Source: Mycolicibacterium novocastrense (lineage in GTDB: Bacteria > Actinomycetota > Actinomycetes > Mycobacteriales > Mycobacteriaceae). Taken from it: a DNA stretch of 43,546 nucleotides. The notes under the pieces are model-generated. The model saw nothing but the letters and a program-made list of their open reading frames with translations. It was not told where the DNA came from and searched no databases. Below, piece by piece: positions 34,873-43,546 of the stretch. The stretch is from positions 1 through 43,546 of the forward strand of contig NZ_BCTA01000029.1 in the NCBI RefSeq assembly GCF_001570485.1, read 5' to 3'. The position numbers and the translations under genes were made by a program. Within the stretch, counting starts at the first letter, position 1, and each line of letters starts with the position of its first letter.

Positions 34873-36204
34873 ATGTCGACCTTCATCGGCCAGTTCATCG
34901 GCTTCGCCATCATTGTGTTCGTGGTCGTCAGATACGTTGTGCCGCCGGTGCGCAACATGATGAGGACGCAGCAGGAGACGGTCCGTAACCAACTGGCCGA
35001 GCACGCCGAGGCCGAGAAGAAGGTGGCCGACGCCGATACCGAGCACGCAAAGGCCCTGGAACAGGCCAAGGCCGAGGCTGCGGAGGTGATCGAAGAGGCC
35101 CGCAAGGATGCCGGAATCATCGCCGAGCAGCTGCGCGCACAGGCCGACGTCGAGCTGGAACGCATCAAAACGCTAGGGGCCCAACAAGTCCAGCTCCTGC
35201 GTCAACAGCTCGTCCGCGAGCTGCGGCAAAGCCTGGGCGCCGAATCGGTACAGCGGGCCGGCGATATCGTGCGCGACTTCGTGTCCGATGGTGCCGAACA
35301 GTCCGCGACGGTCGACCGCTTCCTGGCCGAGCTCGACGAGATGGCCCCGTCGACGACGACGTTCACCGACGTCGTCACGGCGAAGCTTCGGGCCGCCAGC
35401 CGCGACTCTCTTGGTCAGCTGGTCGAGCGGTTCGACGGAGCGGCCAACGGTCTGGATGCGGACGCACTGACGCGGGTGGCCGACGATCTGGCGTCGACGT
35501 CGAAACTGTTGCGCCGCGAGCCCGTGCTCTCCCGGCACCTGGCCGATCCCTCGAGCGCTGATGAGCCCAAGGTTCAGCTCGTCGAGCGGCTGCTCTCGGG
35601 GAAGGTCTCAGACCCCGCGCTCGACCTCATCAAAACCGCTGTGTCGCAGCGCTGGTCGGCCACGTCCGATCTGATTCACAGCATCCAGCACCTCGCCCGG
35701 CTGGCCCTTCTGGTGCGGGCCGAGGGGGAGGGACAGATCGAGGACGTCGAAGACCAGCTGTTCCGGTTCAGCCGCATCCTCGATTCCGAGCCCCGCCTGA
35801 TCTCGCTGCTGGGCGAGTACACCGCCCCACTCGAGGGCCGAATTGGATTGCTGAACAACGTGCTTGGGCGCCGGGCCAGCAAGAACACCGCCGACCTGCT
35901 GCGTCAGACGCTCGATCTACTGCACGGGGAGCGCGCCGACGAGGCCGTTCGCGAACTCGCGAATCTTGCCGTCTCGCGACGCGGTGAAGTCGTCGCGCAG
36001 GTTCGCGCGGCCGCCGAGCTCAGCGACGCCCAAAGCCGGCGGCTCACCGAACTGCTCGCCCGTATCTACGGTCGTCCGGTGTCGATCCAGCTCGACGTGA
36101 ACCCCGAACTGCTCGGCGGCTTGACGATCGCCGTCGGCGACGAGGTGATCGACGGTTCGCTGGCGTCGAAGCTGGCGGCGGCCGAGACCCGCTTACCCGA
36201 CTGA
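34873..36204 (+). CDS. atpH: ATP synthase fused b'-delta subunit
   Basis: 443 residues. The first about 165 residues are a second b-type subunit (membrane helix at 5-25, then coiled coil), followed by a mycobacterial linker insertion and the delta (OSCP) domain (about 270-440; [39 protein letters not shown]). This fusion is characteristic of mycobacteria and related actinobacteria. Often named atpFH. Confidence 0.97.
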   Translation: MSTFIGQFIGFAIIVFVVVRYVVPPVRNMMRTQQETVRNQLAEHAEAEKKVADADTEHAKALEQAKAEAAEVIEEARKDAGIIAEQLRAQADVELERIKTLGAQQVQLLRQQLVRELRQSLGAESVQRAGDIVRDFVSDGAEQSATVDRFLAELDEMAPSTTTFTDVVTAKLRAASRDSLGQLVERFDGAANGLDADALTRVADDLASTSKLLRREPVLSRHLADPSSADEPKVQLVERLLSGKVSDPALDLIKTAVSQRWSATSDLIHSIQHLARLALLVRAEGEGQIEDVEDQLFRFSRILDSEPRLISLLGEYTAPLEGRIGLLNNVLGRRASKNTADLLRQTLDLLHGERADEAVRELANLAVSRRGEVVAQVRAAAELSDAQSRRLTELLARIYGRPVSIQLDVNPELLGGLTIAVGDEVIDGSLASKLAAAETRLPD

Positions 36205-36248
36205 CCCCCACTACACGAGACCCACACGAAGTAGGAAGACAGAACAAC

Positions 36249-37895
36249 ATGGCAGAGTTGACGATCTCGGCGGATGAGATCCAGGGCGCGATCGAGGAGT
36301 ATGTCTCCGGCTTTGAGGCGGACACCGAGCGCGAAGAGATCGGCACCGTCATCGACGCAGGCGACGGCATCGCTCACGTCGAGGGTCTCCCGTCGGTGAT
36401 GACCCAGGAGCTGCTGGAGTTCCCCGGTGGCGTACTGGGCGTGGCGCTGAACCTCGACGAGCACAGCATCGGCGCCGTCATCCTCGGTGACTTCGAGAAG
36501 ATCGAAGAAGGCCAGCAGGTGAAGCGCACCGGCGAGGTGCTCTCGGTGCCGGTGGGTGACGGCTTCCTCGGTCGCGTGGTCAATCCGCTGGGCCAGCCGA
36601 TCGACGGCCGCGGCGAGATCGAGACGACCGAACGTCGCGCCCTCGAGCTCCAGGCGCCGTCGGTGGTGCAGCGCCAGGGCGTGAGCGAGCCGCTGCAGAC
36701 GGGTATCAAGGCCATCGACTCGCAGACCCCGATCGGTCGTGGACAGCGCCAGCTGATCATCGGCGACCGCAAAACCGGGAAGACCGCGGTGTGCGTGGAC
36801 ACCATCCTCAACCAGCGGCAGAACTGGGAGACCGGCGATCCCGATCAGCAGGTCCGCTGCGTGTACGTGGCGATCGGCCAGAAGGGCACCACGATCGCCA
36901 GCGTGCGGCAGACGCTCGAAGAGGGCGGCGCGATGGAGTACACGACCATCGTCGCCGCGCCGGCATCGGACTCGGCCGGCTTCAAATGGCTTGCGCCGTA
37001 CACGGGTTCGTCCATCGCTCAGCACTGGATGTACGACGGCAAGCACGTGCTGATCGTGTTCGACGACCTGACCAAGCAGGCCGAGGCGTACCGTGCGATC
37101 TCGCTGCTGCTGCGCCGCCCGCCGGGCCGTGAGGCATATCCGGGCGACGTGTTCTACCTGCACTCGCGCCTGCTGGAGCGCTGCGCGAAGCTCTCCGACG
37201 AGCTCGGCGGTGGCTCGCTGACCGGTCTGCCGATCATCGAGACCAAGGCCAACGACATCTCGGCGTACATCCCGACCAACGTCATCTCGATCACCGACGG
37301 TCAGTGCTTCCTGGAGACCGACCTGTTCAACCAGGGTGTGCGCCCGGCGATCAACGTCGGTGTGTCGGTGTCGCGCGTCGGTGGTGCCGCGCAGATCAAG
37401 GCAATGAAAGAGGTGGCCGGCTCGCTGCGTCTGGACCTGTCGCAGTACCGCGAACTCGAGTCGTTCGCCGCGTTCGCCTCCGATCTGGACGAGACGTCGA
37501 AGGCGCAGCTGGACCGCGGCGCCCGGCTCGTCGAGTTGCTCAAGCAACCGCAGAGCAGCCCGATGCCGGTCGAGGAACAGGTGGTCGCGATCTTCCTCGG
37601 CACCAGGGGCCACCTGGATTCCGTTCCCGTCGAAGACGTTCAGAAGTTCGAGCGGGAATTCCTCGACCACGTGAAGGGGTCGCAGGAGGGCATCCTCAAG
37701 GAGATCCGGGAGAGCAAGAAGCTTTCGGAGGAGCTGGAGGAGAAGCTCGAGAAGGTCGTCAACGACTTCAAGAAGGGCTTCGCTACCACCGACGGCAGCT
37801 CGGTCGTGCCCGACGAGCATGTCGAGGCGATGGACGAAGAAGACGTCGAAAAGGAATCGGTGAAGGTTCGCAAGCCCGCACCGAAGAAGAAGTAA
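36249..37895 (+). CDS. atpA: ATP synthase subunit alpha
   Basis: 548 residues. Non-catalytic nucleotide-binding subunit; Walker [10 protein letters not shown] with Lys178. The C-terminal Lys/Glu-rich extension from about residue 514 ([17 protein letters not shown], ending KPAPKKK) is the mycobacterial tail known to restrain ATP hydrolysis. Confidence 0.98.
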   Translation: MAELTISADEIQGAIEEYVSGFEADTEREEIGTVIDAGDGIAHVEGLPSVMTQELLEFPGGVLGVALNLDEHSIGAVILGDFEKIEEGQQVKRTGEVLSVPVGDGFLGRVVNPLGQPIDGRGEIETTERRALELQAPSVVQRQGVSEPLQTGIKAIDSQTPIGRGQRQLIIGDRKTGKTAVCVDTILNQRQNWETGDPDQQVRCVYVAIGQKGTTIASVRQTLEEGGAMEYTTIVAAPASDSAGFKWLAPYTGSSIAQHWMYDGKHVLIVFDDLTKQAEAYRAISLLLRRPPGREAYPGDVFYLHSRLLERCAKLSDELGGGSLTGLPIIETKANDISAYIPTNVISITDGQCFLETDLFNQGVRPAINVGVSVSRVGGAAQIKAMKEVAGSLRLDLSQYRELESFAAFASDLDETSKAQLDRGARLVELLKQPQSSPMPVEEQVVAIFLGTRGHLDSVPVEDVQKFEREFLDHVKGSQEGILKEIRESKKLSEELEEKLEKVVNDFKKGFATTDGSSVVPDEHVEAMDEEDVEKESVKVRKPAPKKK

Positions 37896-37908
37896 GGCCT
37901 GAACACAG

Positions 37909-38835
37909 ATGGCTGCCACACTGCGCGAATTGCGCGGCCGCATCCGCTCCGCGGGCTCGATCAAGAAGATCACCAAAGCCCAGGAGCTGATCGCGACGTC
38001 GCGCATCGCCAAGGCGCAGGCCCGAGTCGAGGCGGCTCGGCCCTACGACCGCGAGATCACGAACATGCTCACCGAACTCGCGAGTGCGAGCGCACTGGAT
38101 CACCCGCTGCTCGTCCCGCGTGAGAATCCTCGGCGGGCTGCCGTGTTGGTGGTGTCCTCGGACCGAGGTCTGGCCGGCGCGTACAACGCGAACATCTTCC
38201 GGCGGTCCGAGGAGCTGTTTTCGCTTCTTCGTTCGGAGGGCAAGGAACCGGTCCTGTACGTGGTGGGCCGAAAAGCTCTCGGCTACTACAGCTTCCGTAA
38301 CTGGGACATCCAACAGTCGTGGACGGGCTTTTCCGAGCGCCCCGACTACGAGAACGCGCAGGAGATCGCGAGCACGCTGGTCGACGCGTTCACAGCCGGG
38401 ATGGACGACGAAGGCGACGATCCCGGAGCGGACAATGTTCTCGGCGTCGACGAACTGCACATCGTCTTCACCGAGTTCAAGTCGATGTTGTCGCAGTCGG
38501 CGATCGCACGCCGGATCGCACCGATGGAGGTGGAGTACAGCGAAGAGGACACCGGTCTGCACACGTTGTTCTCTTTCGAGCCGGACGCCGAGACGCTCTT
38601 CGGCGCCCTGTTGCCGCGCTACATCTCCACCCGCATCTTCGCCGCGCTGCTCGAGGCGGCGGCGTCGGAGTCGGCTTCTCGCCGACGCGCCATGAAGTCG
38701 GCAACCGACAACGCCGACGATCTCATCAAGGATCTGACCCTGATGGCCAACCGCGAGCGGCAATCTCAGATCACCCAGGAAATCAGCGAAATCGTCGGTG
38801 GCGCGAACGCGCTTGCGGACGCCGCCAAGAAGTAG
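37909..38835 (+). CDS. atpG: ATP synthase subunit gamma
   Basis: 308 residues, central shaft. N- and C-terminal coiled-coil helices ([42 protein letters not shown]) are clear. The acidic insertion [15 protein letters not shown] (about 165-180) is the mycobacterial gamma-loop linked to suppression of ATP hydrolysis. Confidence 0.98.
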   Translation: MAATLRELRGRIRSAGSIKKITKAQELIATSRIAKAQARVEAARPYDREITNMLTELASASALDHPLLVPRENPRRAAVLVVSSDRGLAGAYNANIFRRSEELFSLLRSEGKEPVLYVVGRKALGYYSFRNWDIQQSWTGFSERPDYENAQEIASTLVDAFTAGMDDEGDDPGADNVLGVDELHIVFTEFKSMLSQSAIARRIAPMEVEYSEEDTGLHTLFSFEPDAETLFGALLPRYISTRIFAALLEAAASESASRRRAMKSATDNADDLIKDLTLMANRERQSQITQEISEIVGGANALADAAKK

Positions 38836-40383
<1,548 letters not shown>

Positions 40384-40385
40384 CG

Positions 40386-40751
40386 ATGGCGGATTTGGAC
40401 GTCGACATTGTCGCCGTCGAGCGGGAAATCTGGTCGGGTAAGGCGACGTTCCTGTTTACCCGCACCACTGCGGGTGAGATCGGCATCCTGCCCCGCCATA
40501 TCCCGTTGGTTGCTCAGCTCGTCGACGACGCCATGGTGCGCGTCGAGCGAGAGGGCGAAGAGGATCTGCGTATCGCCGTCGACGGCGGATTCATGTCGGT
40601 CACCGGTGAAGGCGTGATCATCCTTGCGGAGTCCGCCGAGCTCGAGTCCGAGATCGATGGCGACCGTGCGCGGCAGGACTCCGAATCCGACGATCCCGCA
40701 GTTGCGGCAAAGGGTCGAGCCAGGCTTCGCGCCCTGGGTCAACTCGACTAG
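40386..40751 (+). CDS. atpC: ATP synthase subunit epsilon
   Basis: 121 residues. N-terminal beta-sandwich ([19 protein letters not shown]) and a short C-terminal helical part as in mycobacteria. Last subunit gene of the operon. Confidence 0.97.
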   Translation: MADLDVDIVAVEREIWSGKATFLFTRTTAGEIGILPRHIPLVAQLVDDAMVRVEREGEEDLRIAVDGGFMSVTGEGVIILAESAELESEIDGDRARQDSESDDPAVAAKGRARLRALGQLD

Positions 40752-40760
40752 CGGCAACCG

Positions 40761-41207
40761 ATGAGCGCGCTCATGTTCATCATGGTCGCGCTCATCTGCG
40801 TGCTGCTTTTCGTGGTCATCGTGCTGTGCTACCGGCTGTGGAAGCTACGGCAGGTGGGCGGTACAGCCGCGATCCTGCGGGACGTACCCGCCGTCGGCGG
40901 TCAAGGTTGGCGTCACGGTGTAATGCGTTATCGCGGAGGCGAAGCCGGGTTCTACCGGTTGTCGAGCCTGCGCTGGTGGCCGGATCGCCGGTTGAGCCGC
41001 CGCGGGCTGGAGATCGTGTCGCGACGGGGTCCGCGCGGCGACGAGTTCGACATCATGACAGATGAGATCGTGGTGCTCGAGTTGCGTGACACCAGCCCCG
41101 AACGTCGTCGTGGCTACGAGATCGCGCTGGATCGTGGTGCGCTGACGGCGTTTCTGTCCTGGTTGGAGTCCCGGCCGTCGCCTCGCGCGCGACGCCGAAG
41201 CTTCTAA
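40761..41207 (+). CDS. DUF2550 membrane-anchored protein
   Basis: 148 residues. One N-terminal membrane helix (about 3-25, LMFIMVALICVLLFVVIVLCY) and a cytoplasmic domain with WRHGVMRYRGGEAGFYRLSSLRWW (in two parts around residue 55) typical of DUF2550. Always next to atpC in mycobacteria as I know it (Rv1312 position); role unknown, perhaps linked to ATP synthase. Confidence 0.93.
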   Translation: MSALMFIMVALICVLLFVVIVLCYRLWKLRQVGGTAAILRDVPAVGGQGWRHGVMRYRGGEAGFYRLSSLRWWPDRRLSRRGLEIVSRRGPRGDEFDIMTDEIVVLELRDTSPERRRGYEIALDRGALTAFLSWLESRPSPRARRRSF

Positions 41208-41247
41208 TCCGTTTTCGGAGTCCGCTGTTCGGTCTTGCCGCGGGCGC

Positions 41248-41814
41248 TCATCCGCCCGGTTGCCAGAGCACGTCGCCGTGCGGATTGGCGACCCGGGACA
41301 GGATGAAGAGCAGATCCGACAGCCTGTTCAGGTATTTCGCAGGTAATACGGTGATTGAATCGCCGTGAGACTCGACCGCTGCCCAGGCGGATCGTTCGGC
41401 GCGCCGGGCAACCGTACGAGCCACATGCAGTAGCGCGGACAGGGGAGTACCGCCGGGCAGCACAAACGAATTCAGCGCGGGCAGCGGTTCGTTGAACTCG
41501 TCGCACCAGGCTTCCAGCCGGTCGATATAGCTTTGGGTGATCCGCAGCGGTGGGTGTTCGGGCTTCTCGACCACCGGAGTCGAAAGATCAGCGCCCGCGT
41601 CGAAGAGGTCGTTCTGAATCTGCTTGAGTACCTTCGACATTTGCTCGTCGGGGTTTCCCAAGGCGATGGCAACGCCGATGGCGGCGTTGACTTCGTCGCA
41701 ATCGGCATACGCCACGAGGCGGGCGTCATTCTTTGACACCCTACTGAAATCGCTCAAGCCCGTGGTGCCGTCATCGCCCGTACGCGTGTATATCCGGGTG
41801 AGATGAACCGCCAT
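41248..41814 (-). CDS. Cob(I)yrinic acid a,c-diamide adenosyltransferase, PduO type
   Basis: 188 residues from ATG at 41814 (an upstream in-frame TTG is not needed). Makes adenosylcobalamin. PduO motif TRIYTRTGDDGTTGLSD at the start and VLPGGTPLSALLHVARTVARRAER later are diagnostic. Convergent with the DUF2550 gene and divergent from murA. Matches Rv1314c. Confidence 0.95.
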   Translation of the reverse strand: MAVHLTRIYTRTGDDGTTGLSDFSRVSKNDARLVAYADCDEVNAAIGVAIALGNPDEQMSKVLKQIQNDLFDAGADLSTPVVEKPEHPPLRITQSYIDRLEAWCDEFNEPLPALNSFVLPGGTPLSALLHVARTVARRAERSAWAAVESHGDSITVLPAKYLNRLSDLLFILSRVANPHGDVLWQPGG

Positions 41815-41870
41815 GGTCAAACCGTACCGGACCCGTAGCCGAGGAAACTGACATGGCCCGCGGCGCTGTT

Positions 41871-41876
41871 TAGACT
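41871..41876 (+). promoter_or_regulatory. -10 element of a leaderless murA promoter
   Basis: TAGACT ends 7 bp before the murA GTG with no ribosome site in between, the same geometry as at argS. Confidence 0.55.
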
Positions 41877-41883
41877 AACCCGC

Positions 41884-43137
41884 GTGAGCGAGCGATTCGT
41901 GGTGACCGGCGGAAACCGGTTATCTGGCGAAGTTGCCGTCGGGGGAGCAAAGAACAGCGTGTTGAAGCTGATGGCCGCGACCTTGTTGGCCGAAGGCACC
42001 AGCACGATCACGAATTGTCCGGACATCCTCGATGTACCGCTGATGGCGGAGGTACTCCGAGGTCTCGGGGCGACTGTCGAACTGAATGGTGACGTCGTTC
42101 GGATCACCTCGCCCGACGAACCCAAGTACGACGCCGACTTTGCCGCCGTGCGGCAGTTCCGTGCCTCGGTCTGCGTCTTGGGCCCGCTCGTCGGCCGCTG
42201 TAAACGGGCCAAGGTCGCGCTGCCTGGAGGGGACGCGATCGGCTCCCGGCCGTTGGACATGCACCAAGCCGGCCTTCGTCAATTGGGGGCGCGGTGCAAC
42301 ATCGAGCACGGCTGCGTCGTGGCCGAGGCCGACCACCTCCGCGGCGCCGAGATCCAGCTGGAATTTCCGTCGGTCGGAGCGACGGAGAACATCCTGATGG
42401 CCGCCGTCGTCGCCGAGGGTGTCACGACCATCCACAACGCCGCGCGTGAACCCGACGTCGTCGATCTCTGCGCGATGCTCAACCAGATGGGCGCCCAGAT
42501 CTCCGGCGCGGGCACGCCGACCATGACGATCACCGGCGTGGACCGGCTCTATCCCACCGAGCATCGGGTGATCGGCGACCGAATCGTGGCCGCGACGTGG
42601 GGGATCGCCGCCGCAATGACGCATGGCGACATCTCGGTGACCGGCGTCGACCCGCAGCATCTGCAGCTGGTACTGCACAAGCTGCACGACGCCGGGGCGA
42701 CCGTGACGCAATCCGACGACGGGTTCCGGGTGGTCCAGTACGAGCGTCCCAAGGCGGTGAACGTCGCAACGCTGCCCTTTCCCGGCTTTCCGACGGACCT
42801 GCAGCCGATGGCGATCGCCTTGGCGTCGATTGCCGACGGCACGTCGATGATCACGGAGAACGTGTTCGAGGCGCGGTTCCGATTCGTCGAGGAGATGGTG
42901 CGGCTGGGCGCCGATGCCAGGACCGACGGCCATCACGCGGTGGTCCGGGGCATCTCGCAGCTCTCCAGTGCGCCAGTCTGGTCGTCGGATATCCGGGCCG
43001 GCGCCGGGCTCGTGCTGGCGGGGCTGGTCGCCGACGGCGACACCGAGGTCCACGACGTCTTCCATATCGACCGCGGCTATCCGCTGTTCGTCGAGAATCT
43101 CAAGAGCCTGGGCGCTGAAATCGAGCGCGTCAGCTGA
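41884..43137 (+). CDS. murA: UDP-N-acetylglucosamine 1-carboxyvinyltransferase
   Basis: 417 residues, first committed step of peptidoglycan synthesis (enolpyruvyl transfer from PEP). Two-domain inside-out barrel; [10 protein letters not shown] near the start. The active loop reads [10 protein letters not shown]: Asp117 stands in for the usual Cys, as in M. tuberculosis, which makes the enzyme insensitive to fosfomycin. Directly upstream of the rRNA operon, the usual mycobacterial rrnA location. Confidence 0.98.
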   Translation: MSERFVVTGGNRLSGEVAVGGAKNSVLKLMAATLLAEGTSTITNCPDILDVPLMAEVLRGLGATVELNGDVVRITSPDEPKYDADFAAVRQFRASVCVLGPLVGRCKRAKVALPGGDAIGSRPLDMHQAGLRQLGARCNIEHGCVVAEADHLRGAEIQLEFPSVGATENILMAAVVAEGVTTIHNAAREPDVVDLCAMLNQMGAQISGAGTPTMTITGVDRLYPTEHRVIGDRIVAATWGIAAAMTHGDISVTGVDPQHLQLVLHKLHDAGATVTQSDDGFRVVQYERPKAVNVATLPFPGFPTDLQPMAIALASIADGTSMITENVFEARFRFVEEMVRLGADARTDGHHAVVRGISQLSSAPVWSSDIRAGAGLVLAGLVADGDTEVHDVFHIDRGYPLFVENLKSLGAEIERVS

Positions 43138-43455
43138 TCCGCACACGGGTGCCGCGCGCGTCAATCCCGTCTCGGGAGCCTGTTTTGGGGTTTGTCTCCG
43201 ACTGGCGTATCCTCTTGTGAGAAGCCCACGGCCCCAGGCCAATCGGACTGGAGGACGGGGTTTGACGTCTCTGTCCAGATCGGTATAGACTGGCAGGGTT
43301 GCCCCAAAAGCGGGTGTGTTGTTTGAGAACTCAATAGTGTGTTTGGTGGTTTTTGTTTGTTGTTGTTTTTTGCCATGCCCTGTTTTCCCGTTTGTGGGTG
43401 TGGTGTTTTTTGATGCCAGTTTTTGGTGTCTGTTTGGTCAGATTGTTCTGAACGT
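43138..43455 (+). promoter_or_regulatory. rRNA operon control region and leader
   Basis: 318 bp without a gene. Promoter: TTGACG (43262-43267) and TAGACT (43286-43291), 18-bp spacer. Downstream, TTTGAGAACTCAATAGTGTG (43323-43342) is the conserved mycobacterial pre-rRNA leader element with box-A-like antiterminator character. The leader from about 43340 to 43455 is remarkably T/G-rich and A-poor for this genome, as usual for mycobacterial rrn leaders before the RNase III processing stem. Confidence 0.8.
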
Positions 43456-43546
43456 TTTTGTTTGGAGAGTTTGATTCTGGCTCAGGACGAACGCTGGCGG
43501 CGTGCTTAACACATGCAAGTCGAACGGAAAGGCCCTTTCGGGGGTA
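43456..43546 (+). rRNA. rrs: 16S ribosomal RNA, 5' part (cut by window end)
   Basis: The universal 5' sequence AGAGTTTGATTCTGGCTCAG starts at 43466 (E. coli position 8), followed by GACGAACGCTGGCGGCGTGC. The start at 43456 follows the mycobacterial 5' end. The bases up to the window end (GGAAAGGCCCTTTCGGGGG) are the variable helix 6, of rapid-grower type. Note GATTCTGG where most mycobacteria have GATCCTGG. Confidence 0.97.

Noticed and set aside
36066..38012. 648-codon minus-strand frame opposite atpA
   Set aside because: Shadow of atpA with no start context and no recognisable protein pattern.
43192..43213. TTGTCT and TATCCT as a second rrn promoter
   Set aside because: The spacer is only 10 bp, too short for a sigma-70-type promoter.

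Overview
The window comes from a high-GC mycobacterium, probably a rapid grower (Mycolicibacterium). The right two thirds follow the gene order I know from M. tuberculosis Rv1292 to Rv1315 and the rRNA operon: argS, lysA, hom, thrC, thrB, rho, rpmE, prfA, prmC, tsaC/sua5, wecA, atpI, atpBEFHAGDC, a DUF2550 gene, a cobalamin adenosyltransferase gene, murA, then rrs. Typical mycobacterial traits are the fused b-delta ATP synthase subunit, the alpha-subunit C-terminal tail, Asp117 in MurA and several apparently leaderless promoters. I cannot name the species. AtpE carries Met at position 63, the residue known from naturally bedaquiline-tolerant mycobacteria.

Positions 565 to 15984 hold a 15.4 kb integrated element. 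It sits at the 3' end of a tRNA-Arg(CCG) gene and is flanked by 22-bp direct repeats that duplicate the tRNA end. From left to right it carries: a tyrosine integrase, an excisionase-like HTH protein, a RepA-like AAA ATPase, a 680-bp non-coding region with iteron-like repeats and a hairpin (candidate origin), a possible small terminase, a serine resolvase, an orphan PD-(D/E)XK nuclease bracketed by 36-bp inverted repeats, several coupled genes of unknown function (one resembling an actinophage virion-region protein, one zinc ribbon, one HEAGH metallopeptidase-like), and a large terminase. No portal, capsid, protease-scaffold, tail or lysis genes are visible. The best reading is a phage satellite or a strongly reduced prophage that packages itself with its own terminase inside a helper capsid.

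The right end of the element looks like defence cargo: a DUF4145 protein, an Mrr-type restriction endonuclease, a winged-helix protein and an OGG-fold DNA glycosylase. The last two each start on a near-identical leaderless promoter. A third 16-bp copy of the att core at 13488-13503 separates the satellite core (12.9 kb) from the 2.5 kb Mrr/glycosylase segment, which suggests stepwise accretion at this tRNA.

In the host part, argS to thrB form a tightly packed aspartate-family amino acid cluster. Rho has its own leader with a possible leader peptide. Between rho and rpmE lies an extra block absent from the M. tuberculosis order as I know it: MarR regulator / MDMPI-fold enzyme (divergent) and TetR regulator / acyl-CoA ligase (divergent). 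rpmE, prfA, prmC, tsaC and wecA lead into the ATP synthase operon, which begins with a 34-codon ORF coupled to atpI. The window ends 91 bases into 16S rRNA, downstream of a strong rrn promoter and a T-rich leader with antiterminator-like sequence.
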